From positions 1 to 6,222 of the forward strand of contig SLKF01000278.1 of assembly GCA_007134725.1 (NCBI GenBank): a DNA stretch of 6,222 bases, read 5' to 3'. The DNA is from Clostridiales bacterium (lineage in GTDB: Bacteria > Bacillota > Clostridia > Peptostreptococcales > T1SED10-28). The notes below the pieces were generated by a model. That model was not told where the DNA came from, made no database searches, and was given only the letters and a program-made list of their open reading frames with translations. The position numbers and the translations under genes were made by a program. Below, one piece after another: positions 1 through 5,123 of this stretch; within the stretch, counting starts at the first letter, position 1, and the number at the start of each line of letters is the position of its first letter.

Positions 1-117
1 CATTGTGAACTAGATGAAAAAGTGCCAAAAGCACCTCTTCTTAGACTTAACGAAGTACTTTTGACACGGCTATATTTATCCAGTGACAAATATCCATGGA
101 TGAATATGTTTTTTTAG
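1..117 (+). CDS. Possible 3' end of a convergent gene (partial, unrecognised)
   Basis: The plus-strand frame starting at base 1 is open for 38 codons and ends in TAG at 115-117. The translation is leucine-rich and protein-like, ending in KYPWMNMFF. It would be the C-terminal end of a gene that begins left of the window and converges on the iron operon, leaving a 29-bp gap before the stop of the small FeoB-associated gene. I do not recognise a family. Against it, 38 open codons can occur by chance in this base composition, and a hairpin at 17-39 that could terminate the minus-strand operon lies inside the frame. Confidence is low. Confidence 0.3.
   Translation, partial: HCELDEKVPKAPLLRLNEVLLTRLYLSSDKYPWMNMFF
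17..39 (-). terminator. Possible terminator of the feoB operon
   Basis: Read on the minus strand, AAGAGGTGC and GCACTTTTT form a 9-bp stem (two G-U pairs) around the loop TTTTG. The run of five T closes the stem. It lies about 110 bp past the stop of the FeoB-associated gene, with no other minus-strand gene in between. The T-tract is short and partly inside the stem, so the call is tentative. The element also overlaps the possible plus-strand partial gene. Confidence 0.35.
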
Positions 118-126
118 ATTCTACAG

Positions 127-139
127 CGATCACGGATCG
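127..139. repeat. Short perfect hairpin in the convergent gap
   Basis: CGATC-ACG-GATCG is a perfect 5-bp inverted repeat with a 3-base loop. It sits between the stop of the FeoB-associated gene and the end of the possible plus-strand gene. Neither strand has a T-tract after it, so it is not a standard intrinsic terminator. It may protect mRNA 3' ends or be chance. Confidence 0.3.
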
Positions 140-146
140 ACGTTAA

Positions 147-326
147 CTACTTCATATCACAACCGCAATCACGGTTACTTGTTGCCTTGTTTGATTTGCT
201 TTTTGGAGAACTCGGACTCGTCGGACATCCTACGCATCGGGCTCCTTTTTTCTTTTCAATCACAATCTTTGTAATGGCAGCAGCTACAATGGTTGCAATT
301 ATCAATAATACAATGAAATCTATCAT
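147..326 (-). CDS. FeoB-associated Cys-rich membrane protein
   Basis: This gene encodes 59 residues, MIDFIVLLII... to ...DCGCDMK. An N-terminal transmembrane helix (about residues 3-23) is followed by a basic stretch (EKKKGAR), then a CxxC pair (C31, C34), a Ser/Lys-rich linker and a CxC pair (C54, C56). This layout is that of the small FeoB-associated Cys-rich membrane proteins found next to feoB in Firmicutes. Their exact role is not established; an accessory role in ferrous iron transport or metal handling is inferred from position and the cysteines. The ATG at 324-326 is preceded by AGGAGGA with a 4-base spacer. That Shine-Dalgarno overlaps the feoB stop codon, and only 9 bases separate the genes, so the two are probably translationally coupled. 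The gene is easily missed because of its size. Confidence 0.9.
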   Translation of the reverse strand: MIDFIVLLIIATIVAAAITKIVIEKKKGARCVGCPTSPSSPKSKSNKATSNRDCGCDMK

Positions 327-330
327 AAGA

Positions 331-337
331 TCCTCCT
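331..337 (-). promoter_or_regulatory. Ribosome binding site overlapping the feoB stop
   Basis: On the minus strand AGGAGGA lies 4 bases before the ATG of the FeoB-associated gene. The feoB stop TAG (336-338) is partly inside it. This fixes the start of the small gene and suggests coupled translation with feoB. Confidence 0.85.
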
Positions 338-2357
338 ATCCTCGATTTAGGGCTAATTTTTGCTCCGCGATTCGGTCCCCTTTTTTCACCAGATAACCAA
401 CAAAACCAACCATTACCGCCACAGCGATGAGTCCAGGAACAAAGCCGACTCCTAGAGCGCCGGTTGTGACCAAGGTTCCCACTTGATACGTGATAAAAGC
501 AACTGCATAACCCATACCTAATTGAAAAGCGATGGCACTCCATAACCACTTCTTATCTTCCATCTCCGCATTCATGGCTCCAATGGCTGCAAAACAAGGT
601 GGGGTAAACAAGTTAAACATCAAATAAGACAGCGCTGCCACCGAGGTAAGTCCCATAGCACTTGCCACAGTTGCGCCTTCTCCGACTAAGGCAAATTCTT
701 CTGCATCGATAAAGTTTGTAATTCCGTATACCACCGCAAGGGTTCCCACTACATTTTCTTTTGCAATAAATCCTGTAATGGCCGCTGCGGCTAATTGCCA
801 TGCACCAAATCCAAGGGGGACCAATAATACAGCAAAAGGAGATGCGATACTTGCTAAAATACTGGTATCAGCGGCGCCTTCACCAACTACTTCAAATTGC
901 CAGTTGAAAGTCTGCATCATTTGTACCACAGCATTGGAAAGAAGAATAATAGTTCCTGCCTTAATAACAAAGGCTTTTCCTCTTGAGAGCATGGATATGG
1001 CAGCTCTTTTGATACTTGGGATTTTATACTCCGGTAGTTCCATAATAAAGTAGGATCGTTCATTTTTCTCACCGGTAATACGTACCACCAGAAGGGCGCC
1101 TCCAATGATGATGGCAATGCCTGCAAAGTACATTGAGGTTCCCACCCATGCGGCGTTATTGAAGAATACTCCGGCGAATAAAGCGATTACCGGAAGTTTG
1201 GCTCCGCAGGGCATAAAAGGTGTTAACATAGTGGTGGTTCTCCGTTGTCGTTCGTTCTTGATGGTTCTTGTTGCCATAATTCCTGGAATTGCGCATCCGG
1301 TTCCGATCACCATAGGAATAATGGATTTCCCGGATAATCCAACTTTCTTAAAGAATCGGTCCATTACTACGGCAACCCTTGCCATATAACCGCAATCTTC
1401 CAAGAGTGCCAGTAGAAAAAACAGTACCATGATCAGCGGTAAGAAACCGACAACAGCCCCAACTCCACCGATAATACCGTCCAGTAAAATGGCAGATAAC
1501 ACCGGAGAGGTTCCTTCCGCCAGTAATCCATCTACCCATACATAAAAACTATCAATCCCTGCAACAAAGGAATCGGCTAGCAGCGGTCCTAGATGCGTTT
1601 GCGAAAGAGAGAAAACCACCCACATTACTGCTGCGAAGATGGGAATTCCCAACCACTTATGAGCGATAATTCGGTCCATAGCATCCTGCTTTGTTTGACT
1701 ACTGCTATCTACCTTTCGTTTCTCAATCTTAGTAACCATTTCCTTTACGAATTCATATCGTCTTTTATCGGATGCTTCAACAGACTCTTTATCATTAAGA
1801 TTTATATCTAACGCATAAAATGGTGGGCTTTGGGTCTTACCCTTCACTTCTACGGCGGTTGCGACTAATTTTTCTAGTCCATTATCTCCGCTTTTGGTGG
1901 ATACCGTCTCCACCACAGGACATCCTAAAATTTCGGACAATCCCTTTACATCGACATCCGTCTTTTTCTTTTTGGTTAAATCACTCTTATTTAAGGCAAC
2001 CACCACAGGGATCTCGAGTTCCAAAAGTTGCGTGGTAAAGAATAAACTTCTGCTTAAATTTGTGGCGTCCACAATATTAATGATCACATCGGGATTTTCA
2101 TTGTTCACAAAATCACTGGTGATGCTTTCCTCGGATGTAAAAGGTGACATGGAATAGGCTCCGGGAAGGTCCACTGCGGTGATGTCTACGTTGGTTTTAT
2201 TAAGATTTTTTTTAATTTCCCCTTCTTTTTTATCAACCGTTACCCCTGCCCAATTTCCTACATGTTCAATTCTTCCGGTTATTGCATTAAATAAAGTAGT
2301 CTTTCCACTATTGGGATTTCCTGTCAATGCTACTTTCATTTTGTTCTTATTACTCAT
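336..2357 (-). CDS. feoB: Ferrous iron transport protein B (FeoB)
   Basis: FeoB is the inner-membrane ferrous iron importer with a cytoplasmic GTPase domain. The 673-residue product has the G1 loop GNPNSGKT (13-20), the switch I threonine in GNWAGVTVD (34-42), G3 DLPG (63-66), G4 NKSD (123-126) and a G5-like VSTKSG (152-157). A helical spacer with the guanine-dissociation-inhibitor region follows to about 230. The membrane part starts near 237 and contains the Gate motifs: LEDCGYMARVAVVMDR (319-334), GTGCAIPGIMATRTI (352-366, Cys355), PFMPCGAKLP (380-389, Cys384) and NLFTPPCFAAIGAMNAE (582-598, Cys588). It ends in a short basic tail. Length is normal for Firmicutes FeoB and nothing is missing. 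The start is M1 because AGGAGG lies 9 bases upstream; M7 is the only nearby alternative. No feoA is adjacent; the upstream neighbour is a PBP gene behind two terminators. Expression is probably iron-controlled through the leader. Confidence 0.98.
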   Translation of the reverse strand: MSNKNKMKVALTGNPNSGKTTLFNAITGRIEHVGNWAGVTVDKKEGEIKKNLNKTNVDITAVDLPGAYSMSPFTSEESITSDFVNNENPDVIINIVDATNLSRSLFFTTQLLELEIPVVVALNKSDLTKKKKTDVDVKGLSEILGCPVVETVSTKSGDNGLEKLVATAVEVKGKTQSPPFYALDINLNDKESVEASDKRRYEFVKEMVTKIEKRKVDSSSQTKQDAMDRIIAHKWLGIPIFAAVMWVVFSLSQTHLGPLLADSFVAGIDSFYVWVDGLLAEGTSPVLSAILLDGIIGGVGAVVGFLPLIMVLFFLLALLEDCGYMARVAVVMDRFFKKVGLSGKSIIPMVIGTGCAIPGIMATRTIKNERQRRTTTMLTPFMPCGAKLPVIALFAGVFFNNAAWVGTSMYFAGIAIIIGGALLVVRITGEKNERSYFIMELPEYKIPSIKRAAISMLSRGKAFVIKAGTIILLSNAVVQMMQTFNWQFEVVGEGAADTSILASIASPFAVLLVPLGFGAWQLAAAAITGFIAKENVVGTLAVVYGITNFIDAEEFALVGEGATVASAMGLTSVAALSYLMFNLFTPPCFAAIGAMNAEMEDKKWLWSAIAFQLGMGYAVAFITYQVGTLVTTGALGVGFVPGLIAVAVMVGFVGYLVKKGDRIAEQKLALNRG

Positions 2358-2366
2358 GGATAATTG

Positions 2367-2372
2367 CCTCCT
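2367..2372 (-). promoter_or_regulatory. feoB ribosome binding site
   Basis: A perfect minus-strand AGGAGG lies 9 bases before the ATG at 2355-2357. It supports M1 over M7 as the feoB start. Confidence 0.8.
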
Positions 2373-2384
2373 GTTTTCGTATTT

Positions 2385-2400
2385 GTTAGCCTCGACTAAC
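2385..2400. promoter_or_regulatory. Possible metal-regulator operator in the feoB leader
   Basis: GTTAG-N6-CTAAC is a perfect inverted repeat 13 bases upstream of the feoB Shine-Dalgarno. The TTAG/CTAA half-sites recall operators of DtxR/IdeR-family metal regulators, which commonly control feo genes. The half-site spacing does not match the classical 19-bp DtxR consensus, so assignment to that family is inference. Its location between the candidate promoter and the ribosome binding site would suit a repressor. Confidence 0.4.
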
Positions 2401-2479
2401 TTATAAAGTATAAAAAAATTACTGATCTAGACTACTATTATTGAATATGCTTCACATTTGACTTTTATTCTCAATAGCT

Positions 2480-2508
2480 ATTGTACCATCGTGGTTTCTA
2501 AAAAACAA
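2480..2508 (-). promoter_or_regulatory. Candidate feoB promoter
   Basis: On the minus strand TTGTTT (2503-2508) and TACAAT (2480-2485) are separated by 17 bases. The -10 matches consensus at 5 of 6 positions and the -35 at 3 of 6. It would give a leader of roughly 115 bases. A second -10-like TATACT (2407-2412) lies just upstream of the inverted repeat but has no recognisable -35. Either could serve; the choice is uncertain. Confidence 0.3.
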
Positions 2509-2567
2509 TAGTTTTTTGATATTTTTTTCGCAATAAAGTAAAGGACAACGGTTTTCGGTCTTGGCAA

Positions 2568-2585
2568 CGTACCTCATACGGTACG
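2568..2585. repeat. Inverted repeat CGTACC-N6-GGTACG
   Basis: A perfect 6-bp inverted repeat with a 6-base spacer lies in the feoB-PBP intergenic region, about 60 bases upstream of the candidate feoB -35. It has no T-tract, so it is not a terminator. It could be a regulator site or a hairpin; I cannot assign it. Confidence 0.3.
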
Positions 2586-2608
2586 ATTCTGTTGTTAGTT
2601 TTTCAAAC

Positions 2609-2639
2609 AAAAAAAGCACCACAGAACCATCTCTCTGTG
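2609..2639 (-). terminator. Second terminator after the PBP gene
   Basis: On the minus strand CACAGA and TCTGTG pair around an 8-base loop. GTGC and a run of seven T follow. It lies just past the stronger hairpin at 2646-2673 and probably acts as a back-up. The stem is only 6 bp and the T-tract is offset by 4 bases. Confidence 0.5.
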
Positions 2640-2645
2640 AGATAT

Positions 2646-2673
2646 AAAAAAAAGACCTTCACAGGTCTTTTTT
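2646..2673 (-). terminator. Strong intrinsic terminator of the PBP gene
   Basis: On the minus strand AAAAAAGACCT and AGGTCTTTTTT pair around a 4-base loop, with eight T in total on the 3' side. It starts about 22 bases past the PBP stop codon. The A/T symmetry would let it work in both directions, but no plus-strand gene arrives here. It separates PBP transcription from feoB. Confidence 0.9.
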
Positions 2674-2695
2674 ACATACAGTAACATATTTTGTG

Positions 2696-4732
2696 CTAAT
2701 TATTCCCTTTGCCCTTATTGTTATCTTTTCCCGGTTTTTTATCATCATCTTTATCTTCTTTATCTTCTTTATCTTCTTTATCCGGTTTTTTATCATCATT
2801 TTTATCTGTTTTAGCCGGTTTTTCATCTTTTTCATTCTTTATTTCTTCTTTGAAGTTCTTCGGTTTAGAAAATGAAGAAATCTTTGTGTCTTCTAGGGAT
2901 TGGGACATGATTGCCTGAAATATTATTGCCGGATGGTTTCCACCGGAGGTTACCATAACATGTTCGGGATCCGGCTTATCATAGCCCATCCAAACGGCGG
3001 TTACCAGCTCCGGAGTATATCCCACAAACCAGGCATCATTAACCCCTGCAATTTCTCGAAAATCTTCGTTTGAAGGCAGTTGGGTCGTGCCGGTTTTTCC
3101 TGCGGTTGGTCGATTTAGGGCAGCATTTGTTGCGGATCCTTCTTCAACGGCTCCCATTAACATTTGGGTCATGCTATAGGCATTTTCCGGTTCCATAACC
3201 TTCACGGACTTTTCAGCAACTTCCAATAAAACCTCCCCCGTATCAGTGGTAATTTTTGTTATGGCATGAGCTTCATTCATTTCACCTAAATTAGGAAACA
3301 TACTGAATGCTTGTGCCATTTCCAGGGGAGAAACCCCCTCTGTGAATCCACCTAGCGCGATGCTTAAATTTTTATCGTCGGAATGCATTGGAATATGTGA
3401 TTTTTCCAGAAAATCAATGCCCTGATCGATTCCCATTTCATCCAGTAATCCCACTGCCGCTACATTTTTAGAATGGATTACGGCTTCATACATGCTCACG
3501 CTGCCTTGGTAACTGTCATTGAAGTTCCTTGGAGCATAACCGTTAAAATCGGTGATCTCATCAATTAGCACTGAGTCGGGGTTATAACCATTCTCCAGTG
3601 CGGGGGCATACACAGCCAAGGGCTTTATGGAAGAACCCGGTTGCCTTTTCAACTCCGTTGCCCGGTTAAAGCCGCGGTAAAAGTGCTCTCCCCGATTCCC
3701 CAAAAGACCACGTATACCGCCGGTGGATGGATCGATGACAATGGCTGCACTTTGCAAAAGGACATCCCCGCTGCTTTCCGGAAACAACGCATCATTTTCA
3801 TAGGTACTTTCGATGGCCCTTTGTACGATCGGGTCCATTTCCGTATAAATATATAACCCTCCGGTTAAAAGATATTCCTCATCAAACCCATGTTTATGAA
3901 TCGCTTCTTCAATCACATGGTCAACATAACTGGGATATTCACCTCTTAGAGTACTTAATTCCCCATCTCTCAAAATAATTTCCTCATTTATGGCATGATC
4001 ATATTCCTCTTCACTAATCACCTCTTGATCATGAAGCAAATATAAAACAAGATTTCGTCGTTCTTTGGCCTTCTCTTCGTTTTTAAAAGGAGAATAGTGG
4101 GTTGGCGCCTTGGGTAAGGCTGCTAACAGTGCGGCTTCCGGTAAATTAATCTCTTCGATATCCTTACCAAAATAAACTTGGGCTGCATTTTGAACGCCCC
4201 AAGTCCCTTCCCCAAAATAGATTTGATTTAAATACAACTCCAATATCTCTTCTTTGCTATACTGGCCTTCAATTCGATAGGCGGTAATGACTTCTTTAAA
4301 TTTCCGGGTATAGGTCCGCTCGGAAGTAAGAAAAAGGTTTTTTGCCAATTGTTGAGTAAGGGTACTTCCCCCTTCAACGATCGAACCGGCACGAACATTT
4401 TGCCAAGCTGAACGGGCAATTCCCCTAAGGTCCACCCCTGAGTGCTCATAGAATCGCTGATCTTCAACGGCAACAATAGCCGCCAGTAATTCCTCCGGGA
4501 TAGCTGATAAGGGCACAGGATCAAATTGGGCGGAGGATCGTTCCGATACGACCTCATCATTTTTATCAAAAATGTGTAGTGCCTTCGGCATAGGATTTTC
4601 CAATTGACTCAGATCCTCCTGATAGGCTCCCGCAACTAATACGGTCAAGGTTATGACCGCCGTAACCATAACTACCGCACAAAAAATGAGTAATCCCTGA
4701 ATGCTTTTGCGCTTATTAAATTGAAATTTCAT
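2696..4732 (-). CDS. Bifunctional class A penicillin-binding protein (PBP1A/1B type)
   Basis: This protein polymerises lipid II into glycan strands and cross-links them on the outer face of the membrane. It has 678 residues: a short basic cytoplasmic N-terminus, a membrane anchor (about 13-36), a GT51 glycosyltransferase domain (about 60-240) and a transpeptidase domain (about 325-610). GT51 motifs are EDQRFYEHSGVD (90-101, catalytic Glu90), GGSTLTQQLAKN (121-132), RKFKE (143-147, second Glu147) and ILELYLNQIYFG (163-174). Transpeptidase motifs are SSIK (367-370, nucleophile Ser367), SKN (421-423) and KTGT (546-549). Both active sites look intact. The last ~60 residues are a low-complexity Lys/Asp/Glu tail. 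An in-frame TAG directly precedes the ATG, so no upstream start is possible, and M22 would remove half the anchor. The Shine-Dalgarno is poor: AGAGG lies 15 bases upstream. It appears to be monocistronic. pbpF, ponA or mrcA-like naming would be a guess. Confidence 0.96.
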   Translation of the reverse strand: MKFQFNKRKSIQGLLIFCAVVMVTAVITLTVLVAGAYQEDLSQLENPMPKALHIFDKNDEVVSERSSAQFDPVPLSAIPEELLAAIVAVEDQRFYEHSGVDLRGIARSAWQNVRAGSIVEGGSTLTQQLAKNLFLTSERTYTRKFKEVITAYRIEGQYSKEEILELYLNQIYFGEGTWGVQNAAQVYFGKDIEEINLPEAALLAALPKAPTHYSPFKNEEKAKERRNLVLYLLHDQEVISEEEYDHAINEEIILRDGELSTLRGEYPSYVDHVIEEAIHKHGFDEEYLLTGGLYIYTEMDPIVQRAIESTYENDALFPESSGDVLLQSAAIVIDPSTGGIRGLLGNRGEHFYRGFNRATELKRQPGSSIKPLAVYAPALENGYNPDSVLIDEITDFNGYAPRNFNDSYQGSVSMYEAVIHSKNVAAVGLLDEMGIDQGIDFLEKSHIPMHSDDKNLSIALGGFTEGVSPLEMAQAFSMFPNLGEMNEAHAITKITTDTGEVLLEVAEKSVKVMEPENAYSMTQMLMGAVEEGSATNAALNRPTAGKTGTTQLPSNEDFREIAGVNDAWFVGYTPELVTAVWMGYDKPDPEHVMVTSGGNHPAIIFQAIMSQSLEDTKISSFSKPKNFKEEIKNEKDEKPAKTDKNDDKKPDKEDKEDKEDKDDDKKPGKDNNKGKGNN
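2731..2799. repeat. 9-bp tandem repeat flanked by 18-bp direct repeats in the PBP tail
   Basis: Three full copies and a partial copy of the 9-bp unit CTTTATCTT (plus strand, 2749-2783) encode KED repeated in the PBP tail. They are flanked by two identical 18-bp copies (2731-2748 and 2782-2799) of a sequence starting CCGGTTTTTT. The unit length is a multiple of three, so slippage would change tail length without shifting frame. Confidence 0.85.
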
Positions 4733-4830
4733 CTATTGTTTCACTTTCCTCTCGTTTTCAAATAGGATCTCTACTGATTGCTCCCCTGTTTTTCAAACAA
4801 TAACAGTATTTCTTTGGTTCATCGGATATT

Positions 4831-4971
4831 TTATTTTGGATAATGGAACACAACTTGAAAATTTGTGATAAATTGCAGAAAACCATTTTCCCCACTTTCT
4901 CCAAATATGCTTCCCGGCTTTAGCACTCTAAAGACCTGAATAATACTGATTAAATTTGTCACTCTACACAT
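4831..4971 (-). pseudogene. Short open frame, possible methyltransferase relic
   Basis: A minus-strand frame is open from 5007 down to TAA at 4831-4833. An internal ATG at 4969-4971 would give 46 residues, without a Shine-Dalgarno. The translation contains FDVAI upstream of the ATG and VFRVLKPGSIF after it. FDV-x-I followed by RVLKPGG is the typical order of two blocks in class I SAM-dependent methyltransferases, so this could be the remnant of one. Against this, the spacing between the blocks is short, GG has become GS, the text after it is not family-like, and a perfect hairpin sits exactly over the VLKP codons. Chance or a non-coding structured element is equally possible. Confidence 0.22.
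4916..4936. repeat. Hairpin upstream of the PBP gene
   Basis: CTTTAG (4918-4923) and CTAAAG (4928-4933) pair around CACT. Two further G-C pairs (GG 4916-4917, CC 4935-4936) extend it across a one-base bulge. No T-tract follows on either strand. It may be part of a structured intergenic repeat. Confidence 0.45.
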
Positions 4972-4993
4972 TTGTATTGCTACATCAAAAGAG

Positions 4994-5009
4994 AACCGCC
5001 CTCTGTCCT
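4994..5009. repeat. Degenerate REP-like repeat core
   Basis: On the minus strand AGGACAGAGGGCGGTT closely matches GGACAGAGGGACGG in the hairpin at 5099-5123, in the same orientation about 110 bp away. One base is missing from the core. The TGTCC-type inverted partner is not recognisable here, so this copy appears decayed. From memory, GGACAG/GGGACGGTTC motifs recur between genes in Clostridia; I cannot verify that here. Confidence 0.5.
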
Positions 5010-5027
5010 ATTTCCTTCTTTTAAAAT

Positions 5028-5107
5028 CTAGAAGGTTTCACTGACTAAGTCCTTTGCCAAATCCTCCTGCCGACAAAGACTCAAGGCGTAATAAAAGAGG
5101 ACAATTA
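5028..5107 (-). pseudogene. Fragment of an ECF/sigma-70 family sigma factor (region 2)
   Basis: The minus-strand frame ending in TAG at 5028-5030 reads LFYYALSLCRQEDLAKDL followed by VSETF and the stop. This closely resembles region 2.1-2.2 of sigma-70/ECF factors, where Y-ALSL-C/T-R-x-x-x-LA-DLV-x-ETF is the usual pattern before an R-A-W or K-A-L continuation. Here it stops directly after ETF, so the rest of region 2 and all of region 4 are missing. Upstream, the frame runs into the REP-like repeat, so the natural start is also lost. The intact frame suggests recent decay or capture by repeat-mediated rearrangement. It is not expected to make a working sigma factor. The match is from memory of family motifs, over only about 23 residues. 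Confidence 0.55.
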
Positions 5108-5123
5108 CTCCGTCCCTCTGTCC
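5099..5123. repeat. REP-like hairpin over the EcsB stop codon
   Basis: GGACA (5099-5103) and TGTCC (5119-5123) form an inverted repeat around a core with CCGTCCC on the plus strand. The TAA of the EcsB-like gene (5105-5107) lies inside it. The layout resembles REP-type intergenic palindromes. The related core at 4994-5009 shows the motif is repeated locally. Confidence 0.6.

Larger units (their letters stand above)
4733..5104. other. Intergenic region with gene relics and hairpins
   Basis: No intact gene is visible between the PBP start and the EcsB-like stop. From right to left it holds a sigma-factor fragment, a degenerate REP-like core, a short open frame with a hairpin, and about 100 AT-rich bases ahead of the PBP gene. 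The PBP promoter should be in the last part, but I found no convincing -35/-10 pair. Candidates such as TTGTGT-N17-AATATC are weak. Confidence 0.6.

Noticed and set aside
2443..2470. GAATA-N18-TATTC as a Fur box
   Set aside because: The half-sites are short, the spacing is too wide and the match to the Fur consensus is poor.
2500..2517. AAAAAAC-AATA-GTTTTTT palindrome as a terminator ahead of feoB
   Set aside because: The stem has only one G-C pair and overlaps the candidate -35 region. It would be too weak, and it sits upstream of feoB where termination is not expected.
2598..2610. GTTTTTCAAACAA shared with 4788-4800
   Set aside because: A 13-base AT-rich match between two intergenic regions, with no further extension. 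It is likely chance.
2693..2918. Plus-strand open frames rich in Phe/Ile/Ser
   Set aside because: They are antisense shadows of the Lys/Asp-rich PBP tail, created by its low-complexity sequence.
5014..5035. CCTTCT-N10-AGAAGG inverted repeat after the sigma fragment
   Set aside because: Six pairs with a 10-base AT-rich spacer and no T-tract on either side; not distinguishable from chance.
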